From contig NC_007651.1 in assembly GCF_000012365.1 (NCBI RefSeq), positions 1,798,001 to 1,862,000 on the forward strand: a stretch of 64,000 bases of DNA, given 5' to 3'. Both the position numbers and the translations under genes were made by a program. The DNA is from Burkholderia thailandensis E264 (GTDB taxonomy: Bacteria; Pseudomonadota; Gammaproteobacteria; Burkholderiales; Burkholderiaceae). The stretch's first letter is position 1; the number at the start of each line of letters is the position of its first letter. Positions 1 through 8,629 of this stretch are shown piece by piece. The notes under the pieces were generated by a model, which saw only the letters and a list, made by a program, of their open reading frames with translations, was not told the DNA's origin and did no database searches.

Positions 1-1
1 C

Positions 2-403
2 GTCGCGATCAAGGGGCTCGACGTTGACGCGAACGTGTCCGCGACGAATGCGCAGACGCTCGCCGATGCGGCGAATCCGAACTACGTCGGCGCGCGTTGG
101 CCGCGGATTCCACGGATGCGCGCGAACTTGCTCGCGTCGTACCGCTTCGGCGAGCACTGGATGACGAGCGTCGGCGTGCGCTATTCGGGGCGGCAGTACA
201 ACGCGCTCGACAACAGCGACGTGAACCCGAACGTGTACGGCGGCACCAGTTCGTTTGCGGTCGTCGACCTCAAGGCGCGCTACCGGTTCGATCGGCACTG
301 GCTCGCGTCGTTCGGCATCGACAACGTGACCGATCGCCGCTACTACGTGTTTCACCCTTATCCAGGCCGCACTTTTTATGGAGAGTTGAAATGGTCGCTG
401 TGA
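2..403 (+). CDS. TonB-dependent outer-membrane receptor, C-terminal fragment
   Basis: The gene enters from the left edge, so only the last ~133 residues are visible. They show the alternating aromatic/polar beta-strand pattern of a TonB-dependent receptor barrel, including the late-barrel phrases VGVRYSGRQYN, GIDNVTDRRYY and HPYPGRTFYGELKWSL, and end in a hydrophobic residue (Leu) as outer-membrane barrels usually do. Such receptors import metal chelates or other scarce ligands using TonB energy. The substrate cannot be read from this fragment. The stop overlaps the start of the next gene by 13 bases, implying one transcript and coupled translation with the beta-propeller and thioredoxin-like proteins downstream. 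Confidence 0.9.
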   Translation, partial: VAIKGLDVDANVSATNAQTLADAANPNYVGARWPRIPRMRANLLASYRFGEHWMTSVGVRYSGRQYNALDNSDVNPNVYGGTSSFAVVDLKARYRFDRHWLASFGIDNVTDRRYYVFHPYPGRTFYGELKWSL

Positions 404-1662
404 AGCATCGATTGGCGGGCGTTGCGCTCGTCGCGTTCGCGTGCGGCGCGCTCGCGAACGACGCGCGGCCGGCCGCTGGCGCATCGAACGCGCACGCGGC
501 GCACATGGCGATGGACGCCGCGGCGTCCGGTGCCACGCAGAAGGCGCCGCTCGCGACGGGCGCGGCATTCGATGCGCGCCATCGGCTATGGGTCGCGTGG
601 GTCGAAGGGCTGCATGTCGTCGTCGCGCATTCGGACGACGCCGGGCACACGCTGTCGGCGCCCGTCGCGGTCAACGCGCTGCCCGAGCCGATCTACACGA
701 GCGCCGAGAACCGGCCGAAGATCGCCGCGAGCCCGGACGGGCGCGCGATCTACGTGACCTGGTCGATGCCGCTCGATGCGCCTTACACCGGGATGGTGCG
801 CTTCTCGCGCTCGATCGACGGCGGCGCGACGTGGACGGTGCCCGTCACCATGCATCGAGACCGGCAGGCGATCACGCATCGTTTCGACATGCTGACGATC
901 GATCCGCGAGGCCGCATCTTCGTCGCGTGGATCGACAAGCGCGATCTCGTCGCGGCGCAGCGGGCGGGGCGTTCTTACGACGGCGCAGCGATCTACTACG
1001 CGGTATCGGACGACGGCGGGGCGACGTTCGAGCCGGAGCGCAAGGTGGCCGATCACACGTGCGAATGCTGCCGGATTGCGATGACGATCGATCCCGACGG
1101 CCGCGTGCAGGCCACATGGCGCAACGTGTTCCCCGGCCAGATCCGCGATCATGCGGTGGCGGTGCTGCCCGCGTCGGCGGGCCGCGCGGTCGAGCCCGTG
1201 CGCGCGACGTTCTCGAACTGGCATGTCGAGGCGTGCCCGGATCACGGGCCTGCGCTCGCGATCACGACCGATGGCGTGCGGCATCTCGCGTGGTTCGGTG
1301 TCGTCGACGGCAAGGCCGACGTGTTCTATTCGCGACTCGATGCGAACGGCAAGCCGCTCGGCACGCCGTTCGCGTTCGGCGACGATCCGGCGGCGCCGGG
1401 CGAACAGGCGTCGCATGCGGCGCTCGTCGCGCAGCGCGACGCGCTGTGGCTCGCGTGGAAGGCGTTCGACGGCGATACGATGCGCATCAAGCTGCGCCGG
1501 TCGGACGACGGCGGCGCGCATTGGAGCGCACCGCGCACGCTCGCGCAGACGTCCGGCGCGAGCGACAACCCGCAGTTGCTGACCGACAGTGGGCGCGTCT
1601 ATCTGTCGTGGCGCACGCGCAACGACGGCTATCGGTTGATCGACGTGGGGGCGCTGCAATGA
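391..1662 (+). CDS. Secreted BNR/sialidase-like beta-propeller protein
   Basis: A 423-residue protein with an N-terminal hydrophobic signal sequence (start MVAVKHRLAGVALVAF) and a short His/Met-containing stretch (NAHAAHMAMD) just after it. The body has repeated Asp-box (BNR) motifs of the S-x-D-x-G-x-x-W/F type (SIDGGATW, SDDGGATF, SDDGGAHW), typical of sialidase-fold six-bladed propellers. The family is often annotated exo-alpha-sialidase, but catalytic function is not established here. A CECC cysteine cluster lies at residues 224-227 and is unusual for a true sialidase. The ATG at 391 is chosen because a longer upstream frame runs antiphase through the receptor gene. It overlaps the receptor stop and its own stop overlaps the next ATG, so the three genes are translationally coupled. 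Binding of the receptor's ligand or metal is an inference from context. Confidence 0.8.
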   Translation: MVAVKHRLAGVALVAFACGALANDARPAAGASNAHAAHMAMDAAASGATQKAPLATGAAFDARHRLWVAWVEGLHVVVAHSDDAGHTLSAPVAVNALPEPIYTSAENRPKIAASPDGRAIYVTWSMPLDAPYTGMVRFSRSIDGGATWTVPVTMHRDRQAITHRFDMLTIDPRGRIFVAWIDKRDLVAAQRAGRSYDGAAIYYAVSDDGGATFEPERKVADHTCECCRIAMTIDPDGRVQATWRNVFPGQIRDHAVAVLPASAGRAVEPVRATFSNWHVEACPDHGPALAITTDGVRHLAWFGVVDGKADVFYSRLDANGKPLGTPFAFGDDPAAPGEQASHAALVAQRDALWLAWKAFDGDTMRIKLRRSDDGGAHWSAPRTLAQTSGASDNPQLLTDSGRVYLSWRTRNDGYRLIDVGALQ

Positions 1663-2147
1663 AACGGATCGTTTTCGCACTTACCGCGTTCGCGATTGTC
1701 GCGTCGAGCGTCGCGGGAGCATCGCGGTTGCCGCAGCCGCTGCGTGCGTCGGATGTCGCGTCGCTCTATGCGAGCGGAAGCGGTGCGCCGCTCGTCGTCG
1801 AAGTGTGGTCGCTCGACTGCGGCTACTGCCGCGAGAACGCCGCGCATCTCGTCGAATGGCAGCGGCGGCATCCGCAGGTGCGCATCGCGCTCGTCGCGCT
1901 CGATTCGCTCGACGAGCGTGGCCAGGAGATTGCCGGCGCGCTCATGCAAATGAAGCTGCCCGCGACGGTCAGGCAGTACGCAAACGCGGAGCCGATGCCG
2001 GAACGGCTGCGCGCGGCGCTCGATCCGGCGTGGCGCGGCGAACTGCCGCGCACGCTATGGATCGGCGCGGACGGCACGCGACGCGCGAAGAGCGGCTTGC
2101 TCGCGCCGGACGTGCTCGATGCGTGGCTGAAACGTCGGGATTCCTGA
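1659..2147 (+). CDS. Thioredoxin-like periplasmic protein (TlpA-like)
   Basis: A 162-residue protein with an N-terminal signal/anchor (MKRIVFALTAFAIVASSVAG) followed by a thioredoxin-like fold: strand PLVVEVWSLDCGYC with the CGYC redox pair at residues 54 and 57, then a central helix and a PRTLWIGADG strand. It is probably a periplasmic thiol-disulfide protein of the TlpA/ResA type. Its ATG overlaps the stop of the beta-propeller gene (ATGA). That tight coupling, and the CECC cluster in the upstream partner, suggest it may keep the partner's cysteines reduced or deliver a metal. This role is inferred. Confidence 0.8.
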   Translation: MKRIVFALTAFAIVASSVAGASRLPQPLRASDVASLYASGSGAPLVVEVWSLDCGYCRENAAHLVEWQRRHPQVRIALVALDSLDERGQEIAGALMQMKLPATVRQYANAEPMPERLRAALDPAWRGELPRTLWIGADGTRRAKSGLLAPDVLDAWLKRRDS

Positions 2148-2386
2148 CGATCGATGCGCGGTGGATGCCGTCGGCGAACGGGTGTCGCAGCCGTTTGCCG
2201 ACGACGTGCGTGATGCGGTTTGTTCGGTGCGGACGGCGAGCGGGAATGCGACGTGCAAGCGATCCTTGCGCGAGACGGCGCAAGCGAACGATCCGGACGG
2301 CGGAAGAACGCGGCGCGAGGCCGCGAGAGAACGGAGCGGGGAAGTGCCCGGCGGCCGTGCGGCGTGCCGGGCGACGTCGTTACACG

Positions 2387-2638
2387 TCAGGCTCGCTTGA
2401 ATAGCCGGATCACGAACAGCAAGATGACAGCGCCGATCACGGCGACGATCACGGAACTGATGAAGCCGCCGCCGATGTGAATGCCGAGAATGCCGGCGAG
2501 CCAGCCGCCGATGACGGCGCCGACGATGCCGACGATGATGTCCACGAGCAGCCCGAAGCCGCCGCCCTTCACGAGCAGGCCGGCGAGCCAGCCGGCGATT
2601 GCGCCGATGATGAGCCACATAATCAAGCCATGAGCCAT
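2387..2638 (-). CDS. GlsB/YeaQ/YmgE family small membrane protein
   Basis: An 83-residue, glycine-rich, very hydrophobic protein with three predicted membrane segments. It has the family pattern IIGAIAGWLAG, IIVGIVGAVIGGWLAG, and a C-terminal hydrophobic helix ending RLFKRA. Members are transglycosylase-associated or stress-response membrane proteins of unclear mechanism. The start at 2638 is supported by a good Shine-Dalgarno (AAGGAGAGG) a few bases upstream; an upstream in-frame ATG at 2740 lacks one. It is transcribed alone, convergent with the thioredoxin-like gene. Confidence 0.9.
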   Translation of the reverse strand: MAHGLIMWLIIGAIAGWLAGLLVKGGGFGLLVDIIVGIVGAVIGGWLAGILGIHIGGGFISSVIVAVIGAVILLFVIRLFKRA

Positions 2639-2827
2639 GGTGGTCCTCTCCTTTGTTAGTTCCCACGAATGAGCCGACGTCGGGCGCTGCCTGTGACGTG
2701 ACGCGGATCGCACGCCGATCCCGGAGCGTCGCACACGCAATTTACTGCAATAGGCGGGTCAGGATCGTTAAGTAATGTTACGCATCTCGTCCGGATTGAC
2801 CAAATATTTTTTGTCGGACGGATGTTG

Positions 2828-2868
2828 GCGCACACATTGAAATAAAAGCGTAAGCAAAATGTGTGCGC
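2828..2868. repeat. 11-bp perfect inverted repeat in AT-rich patch
   Basis: The arms GCGCACACATT (2828-2838) and AATGTGTGCGC (2858-2868) are exact reverse complements separated by 19 AT-rich bases. No T-run follows on either side, so it is not a standard terminator. It could be a regulator-binding site or a structured leader, but no adjacent gene start fits well. Confidence 0.5.
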
Positions 2869-3352
2869 GATTCGCGTGTGATGACGCCGTGGCCTGGCGC
2901 GCGGTACGCGTGCGGCGCCGCAGCGAACGGCGAGTCGTTTGCAATGCGAAAGGTTTTGACGATAGTGGACAGTGGGCGGACTCACGGTGCGGCGCTGTTC
3001 GCGCTGACGATCGAAGACGCCTGTGTGCTCGCGTTGAAACGTATCGAAGGCGGGGCAATCGATGAGCGCCTGGATGCGCGGGTTTCGGGCCGGCCGGGCC
3101 TGATCGATTGTCCCATTGTGCGACGGCGCGCGGCGCGACACGCGGACGAACGAGTCACGATTGCGACGTCGACGGCCAACGCGAACGAGCCGCGCATATC
3201 GTTTGGATGCCGAAAGAAGTGGCGTTCGAAGGCCGGCGTTTTGCCCGCCGAGCGTGGGAATCGTTCAATCGCCTGATCTCGAGCAAAAGGATGTCGCGGC
3301 GAATGAGGATTGCGATGCGTGCGCCGCGCAAAGCGCGACGCCGGAAATTGAA

Positions 3353-3384
3353 AAGGGCCGCGATGCTTTCGCATCGCGGCCCTT
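3353..3384 (-). terminator. Rho-independent terminator of tRNA-Thr
   Basis: A 12-bp perfect stem (3355-3366 with 3371-3382) closes a TTTC loop. On the minus strand it is followed by a short T run. It lies just past the 3-prime end of the minus-strand tRNA. Confidence 0.75.
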
Positions 3385-3392
3385 GAATCTGT

Positions 3393-3468
3393 TGGTGCCG
3401 GAGAGAAGACTCGAACTTCCGACCTTCGCATTACGAATGCGCTGCTCTACCAACTGAGCTACACCGGC
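3393..3468 (-). tRNA. tRNA-Thr (anticodon CGU)
   Basis: The reverse strand reads GCCGGTGTAGCTCAGTTGG and onward, folding into a full cloverleaf: D arm GCTC/GAGC, anticodon stem GCGCA/TGCGA around loop TTCGTAA (anticodon CGU, threonine), T arm with TTCGAGT, and encoded CCA. The acceptor stem has one U-U mismatch at pair 6-67. A strong promoter and a terminator flank it, so it is a single-gene unit. Confidence 0.97.
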
Positions 3469-3482
3469 AACAGAGAGATGAG

Positions 3483-3511
3483 ATTATAGGGAGCTATTGA
3501 GGGCTTGGCAA
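3483..3511 (-). promoter_or_regulatory. Sigma-70 promoter of tRNA-Thr
   Basis: On the minus strand, TTGCCA (3506-3511) and a perfect TATAAT (3483-3488) are separated by exactly 17 bases. The expected start is about 8 bases before the mature tRNA 5-prime end. The rest of the 3469-3791 gap before fbp shows no gene. Confidence 0.8.
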
Positions 3512-3791
3512 GAGGGTGGGCGAAAATTTTTTCGATGTTTTTCGGGCCGCCGATAACTGCTTGATTCGTCGATACTCTGCACGAACGGCTCGCGCCGGTT
3601 GGCGGCCATTCGGCAGGTTCACATCGAGCGAGCGCACGCTTGCATCGCGAGTGCGCGTCAGCGCGGCGATGCCTCGATCCCGCTTCGCTCGACGAGCGCA
3701 TTCGCGTGCGCCGCCCGGCGCGCTCGTCCGTGCGCTGCGGTCGGGGCGGCGCGCCGAGCGGCCGCGCCCCGACGCCCGCCGTTGCGTGGCG

Positions 3792-4808
<1,017 letters not shown>

Positions 4809-4960
4809 GGGGAACTCCGAGAGGCTGACGAATGCGTTGGATGTTGGGATAGGAATAGGCTCGATTTTACCCGTGGCGGCTGGCCGCAGACGGTTTTTCG
4901 CCGAAAACGCGCCACAACGCGGGCCGCGACGCAGGGCGCGAGCGGCGCGCGGCGCGCCGC

Positions 4961-5893
4961 TTACAGCAGCTCGATCTCGGGCAGCGACGCCGCGCTCGTC
5001 TCGCGCATCGTCGCGACGAAGTCGGCTGCGTACGCGCGCGTCGAGAACGCGGGCAGCGTCGCCGCATAGAGCTCGCCCGACAGCGCCGAGCCGTCGGCGC
5101 GCAGCACCGGGCGCGCGCTCACGTAGCGCTTGTCGAGATAGGTCGCGACCGCCCATAGCGGCAGCGCCGCGACGCCGCGACGGCTTGCGACGAGCTGCAG
5201 GATCGCGATCGTCAGCTCCGACGTGCGCCGCTTCGGCTCGATGCCGGCGGGCTTCAGAACCTGCCGGACGATGTCGAGCATCTCGTCGGGCACCGGGTAC
5301 GTGATGAGCGTCTCGTCGGCGAAGTCGGCGGCCGCGAGCGACGGCTTTTGCGCGAGCGCGTGGTCGTTGCCGACGAGCCCGACGATCTGGAAGCGAAAGA
5401 GCGGGTGATAGCCGACCGCTTCGTCGGCATCGGCCTCGGCGACGATCGCGAGATCCGCGCGATCCTGGTGCAGGAGGCCGATCGGGTCCGCGTGAAAGCC
5501 CGACACGATGTCGAGTTCGACTTCCGGCCAGCGCTGCCGGAACGCGTCCATCGCGGGCATCAGCCAGTCGAAGCAGGTATGGCACTCGACCGCGATGCGC
5601 AGCGCGCCGCCCGTGCCGAGCGCGAGGCGCGCGATGTCGCGTTCGGCTTCCTCGATCGCGGGCACGACCTGCTCGGCGAGCGCGAGCAGCCGCTTGCCGG
5701 CCGCGGTGAAGGTGAGCGGCGCGGACTTGCGCACGAAGAGGGGCAGCCCGAAGTGCGTCTCGAGCGCCTTCAACTGGTGCGACAGCGCCGACTGCGTGAG
5801 GCACAGCACCTGCGCGGCGCGCGACAGGTTGCCGGTGTCGCGCAGCGCGACGAGCGTTTGCAGATGCCGGAATTCGAGCGGGGAGCGGATCAT
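4961..5893 (-). CDS. metR: LysR-type regulator of methionine genes, MetR
   Basis: A 310-residue LysR-family protein. The N-terminal winged helix-turn-helix covers residues ~4-63 ([20 protein letters not shown]), followed by the effector-binding domain with the family-typical [19 protein letters not shown] region. MetR activates metE and related genes with homocysteine as co-effector. It is divergent from metE, and an exact MetR box lies in the 116-bp space between them, which supports the assignment strongly. The start at 5893 gives [14 protein letters not shown]; the in-frame extension into metE is rejected. Confidence 0.95.
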   Translation of the reverse strand: MIRSPLEFRHLQTLVALRDTGNLSRAAQVLCLTQSALSHQLKALETHFGLPLFVRKSAPLTFTAAGKRLLALAEQVVPAIEEAERDIARLALGTGGALRIAVECHTCFDWLMPAMDAFRQRWPEVELDIVSGFHADPIGLLHQDRADLAIVAEADADEAVGYHPLFRFQIVGLVGNDHALAQKPSLAAADFADETLITYPVPDEMLDIVRQVLKPAGIEPKRRTSELTIAILQLVASRRGVAALPLWAVATYLDKRYVSARPVLRADGSALSGELYAATLPAFSTRAYAADFVATMRETSAASLPEIELL

Positions 5894-5920
5894 CGCGGTG
5901 CGTCTGGCCAGATTTGATGT

Positions 5921-5933
5921 TGAAAAATATTCA
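5921..5933. promoter_or_regulatory. MetR binding site (metR/metE operator)
   Basis: TGAAAAATATTCA matches the MetR consensus TGAA-N5-TTCA exactly. It sits 28 bp from the metR start and 77 bp upstream of the metE start, where an activator and autorepressor site is expected. Confidence 0.8.
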
Positions 5934-6009
5934 TGTTGTGCGGCAAAAACTTTCGTTTGAGTAATGATAGGGCAAATCCGATACTGCCGGTCACTTCTGG
6001 AGGATCGAG

Positions 6010-8304
6010 ATGACCACCGCACACATCCTGGGTTTTCCGCGCATCGGCGCGCAACGGGAACTGAAGTTCGCCCTTGAACGCTATTGGCGCGACGGCGCGT
6101 CGGCCGACGCCGAGCGCGCGCTCGTCGACACCGGCCGCGCGCTGCGCGCCGCGCATTGGCAGACGCAGCGAGACGCCGGGCTCGACTGCGTGACCGTGGG
6201 CGATTTCGCGTGGTACGACCACGTGCTGACGACGCTCGCGCACGTCGGCGGCCTGCCGCGGCGCTTCGGCTTCGACGCGCGCGCGCTCACGCTCGCCGAT
6301 TACTTCGCGGCCGCGCGCGGCAACGCCGCGCAGCCGGCGATGGAAATGACGAAGTGGTTCGATACGAACTACCACTATCTCGTGCCCGAGTATTCGCCGG
6401 CGACGACGTTCGGGCCGGGCGTCGAGTGGCTCTTCGACGAGGTGCGCGAAGCGCGCGCGCTCGGTCATCGCCCGAAGGCGGCGCTCGTCGGCCCGCTCAC
6501 GCTGCTGTGGCTCGGCAAGGCGCGCGATGGGCTCGCCGATCGTCTCGAACTGCTGCCGCGCCTCGTGCCCGCGTATCGCGCGCTGCTCGCGCGGCTAAGG
6601 GAGGCGGGCGTCGACTGGGTGCAGATCGACGAGCCGATCTTCGCGCTCGATTTGCCCGCCGCGTGGCGCGACGCGGCGCGGCCCGCGTACGAAGCGCTCG
6701 TGCCCGGCGCGCCGAAGCTGCTCGTCGCGACGTATTTCGACGATGTGAGCGAGCACGCGGCGCTGTTGAAGGCGCTGCCCGTCGCGGGCCTGCATGTCGA
6801 TCTCGTGCGCGGCGATGCGCAGCTCGACGCGTTCGTCGCGGACTATCCGGCCGACAAGGTGCTCTCGTGCGGCATCGTCGACGGCCGCAACGTGTGGCGC
6901 AACGATCTCGACCGCTCGCTCGCTCGGCTCGCGCCGGTGCATGAAACGCTCGGCGAGCGGCTGTGGATCGCGACGAGCTGCTCGCTGCTGCATGCGCCCG
7001 TCGATCTCGCGCACGAACCGAAGCTCGACGACGAACTGAAGGCGTGGCTCGCGTTCGCCGTGCAGAAGACGCGCGAAGTCGCCGCGCTGCGTGACGCGCT
7101 CGCGAAGGGGCGCGCGGCGGTCGCGGCGGAGTTCGACGCCGCCGCTGTGGCGGCGGCCGCGCGACGCACGTCGGCGCGCATCCACAATCCGCTCGTCAAG
7201 CGCCGCGTCGCCGCGTTGACCGACGCCGACGCGCGCCGCGCGAGCGCTTATCCGGCGCGCGCGGCCGCGCAGCGCGCGCGCTTCGACTTGCCGCCGCTGC
7301 CGACGACGACGATCGGCTCGTTCCCGCAGACGCCGGAGATCCGCCGCGCGCGCGCCGCGTTCCGGCAGGGCGTGCTCGATCACCTCGGCTATCTGGAGGC
7401 GATGCGCGAGCAGGTGCGCATCGCGATCGACAAGCAGCTCTCGTACGGCCTCGACGTGCTCGTGCACGGCGAGGCGGAGCGCAACGACATGGTCGAGTAC
7501 TTCGGCGAGCTGATGTGGGGCTTCGCGATCACGAGCAACGGCTGGGTGCAGAGCTACGGATCGCGCTGCGTGAAGCCGCCCCTCGTCTACGGCGACGTCT
7601 ATCTGCCGGAGCCGATGACGGTCGGCTGGGCGTCGTATGCGCAGAGCCTGACGACCAAGCCGGTGAAGGGCATGCTGACGGGGCCCGTGACGATGCTGCA
7701 ATGGTCGTTCGTGCGAGACGACCAGCCGCGCGCGACGACGGCGCTGCAGATCGCGCTCGCGCTGCGGCAGGAGACGCTCGATCTGGAGAAGGCCGGCATC
7801 GGGATGATCCAGGTCGACGAGCCGGCGCTGCGCGAGGGGCTGCCGCTGAAGGCGCGCGATCGCGCCGAGTATCTGGACTGGGCGGTGCGCGCGTTCAGGA
7901 TCGCGGCGTCGGGCGTCGCGGACGACACGCAGATCCACACGCACATGTGCTATTCGGAGTTCGGCGACATTCTGCCGTCGATCGCGGCGCTCGACGCGGA
8001 CGTGATCTCGATCGAGACGACCCGCTCGAACATGGAGCTGCTCGACGCGTTCGAGACGTTCGAGTATCCGAACGAGATCGGGCCGGGCGTCTACGACATC
8101 CATTCGCCTCGCGTGCCGGACGCCGACGAGATCGAGCGGCTCATCCTGCTCGCGCTCGAGCGGATTCCGGCGCAGCGCCTGTGGGTGAATCCGGATTGCG
8201 GGCTGAAGACGCGCGAGTGGCGGCAGGTCGACGCGGCGCTCGCGGCGATGGTCGACGCGGCCAAGCGCGTGCGGCAGACGGTCGAGCAGGCGGTGCCGGC
8301 TTGA
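6010..8304 (+). CDS. metE: Cobalamin-independent methionine synthase
   Basis: A 764-residue enzyme transferring the methyl group of 5-methyltetrahydropteroyltriglutamate to homocysteine. The N-terminal half starts with [21 protein letters not shown]. The C-terminal catalytic half has [17 protein letters not shown], the [16 protein letters not shown] motif, and the zinc-binding [12 protein letters not shown] and [11 protein letters not shown] motifs. Length equals the usual ~755-765. A Shine-Dalgarno TGGAGG precedes the ATG. Control is expected from the divergent MetR through the box at 5921-5933. Confidence 0.98.
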   Translation: MTTAHILGFPRIGAQRELKFALERYWRDGASADAERALVDTGRALRAAHWQTQRDAGLDCVTVGDFAWYDHVLTTLAHVGGLPRRFGFDARALTLADYFAAARGNAAQPAMEMTKWFDTNYHYLVPEYSPATTFGPGVEWLFDEVREARALGHRPKAALVGPLTLLWLGKARDGLADRLELLPRLVPAYRALLARLREAGVDWVQIDEPIFALDLPAAWRDAARPAYEALVPGAPKLLVATYFDDVSEHAALLKALPVAGLHVDLVRGDAQLDAFVADYPADKVLSCGIVDGRNVWRNDLDRSLARLAPVHETLGERLWIATSCSLLHAPVDLAHEPKLDDELKAWLAFAVQKTREVAALRDALAKGRAAVAAEFDAAAVAAAARRTSARIHNPLVKRRVAALTDADARRASAYPARAAAQRARFDLPPLPTTTIGSFPQTPEIRRARAAFRQGVLDHLGYLEAMREQVRIAIDKQLSYGLDVLVHGEAERNDMVEYFGELMWGFAITSNGWVQSYGSRCVKPPLVYGDVYLPEPMTVGWASYAQSLTTKPVKGMLTGPVTMLQWSFVRDDQPRATTALQIALALRQETLDLEKAGIGMIQVDEPALREGLPLKARDRAEYLDWAVRAFRIAASGVADDTQIHTHMCYSEFGDILPSIAALDADVISIETTRSNMELLDAFETFEYPNEIGPGVYDIHSPRVPDADEIERLILLALERIPAQRLWVNPDCGLKTREWRQVDAALAAMVDAAKRVRQTVEQAVPA

Positions 8305-8497
8305 TGCGGCGCGAGCGCGCGCGAGGGGCGTGGTCGTGCGCGTGCGGACGCGAATGCGCGTGAACGAGGCGCGCCGAGCGCGGCGTATGCGCTGGATGCG
8401 GCCGCCGACCGACGCGTGCGCCGTTCACGAGCGCGACGCGGCCACGCCTGGTTCAGGCGAACGCGATTGGTTCGGTGCGGCCGGCCGGTTCGACAAG

Positions 8498-8532
8498 AAA
8501 GCCGGCATCGCGTGACGCGATGCCGGCTTTTT
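8498..8532. terminator. Bidirectional terminator between metE and pepN
   Basis: A perfect 15-bp stem (8498-8512 with 8516-8530) with a 3-base loop, followed by T's on the plus strand and flanked by A's, so it can serve metE and perhaps the convergent pepN. No gene is seen in the rest of 8305-8629. Confidence 0.8.
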
Positions 8533-8629
8533 CGTCTGCGGCAGCAACGAACGGCGCGGCGGCCGCGCGCATCGCCCATCAGGCCTGTTGATCCTGTTGG
8601 TGTAGGTTCTGTTGGTCTCGTCGGCCCCG

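Larger units (their letters stand above)
2639..3392 (-). other. Gene-poor, AT-richer intergenic region downstream of tRNA-Thr
   Basis: About 750 bases between the GlsB-like gene and the tRNA. The part from about 2740 to 2870 is clearly AT-richer than its surroundings. A frame at 2944-3276 (plus) and another at 3108-3386 (plus) have moderate codon bias but no recognisable domain, and neither has a convincing ribosome-binding site. They could be remnants of one frameshifted small gene, which I cannot confirm. No copy of the tRNA 3-prime end is seen here, so no island attachment site is claimed. Confidence 0.4.

Noticed and set aside
2944..3276. Hypothetical protein starting MRKVLTIVDSG
   Set aside because: Codon bias is moderate and there is no Shine-Dalgarno or recognisable domain; kept only as a note in the intergenic entry.
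3393..3468. tRNA-Thr as an active island attachment site
   Set aside because: No duplicated tRNA end, integrase or mobility gene is present in the window.
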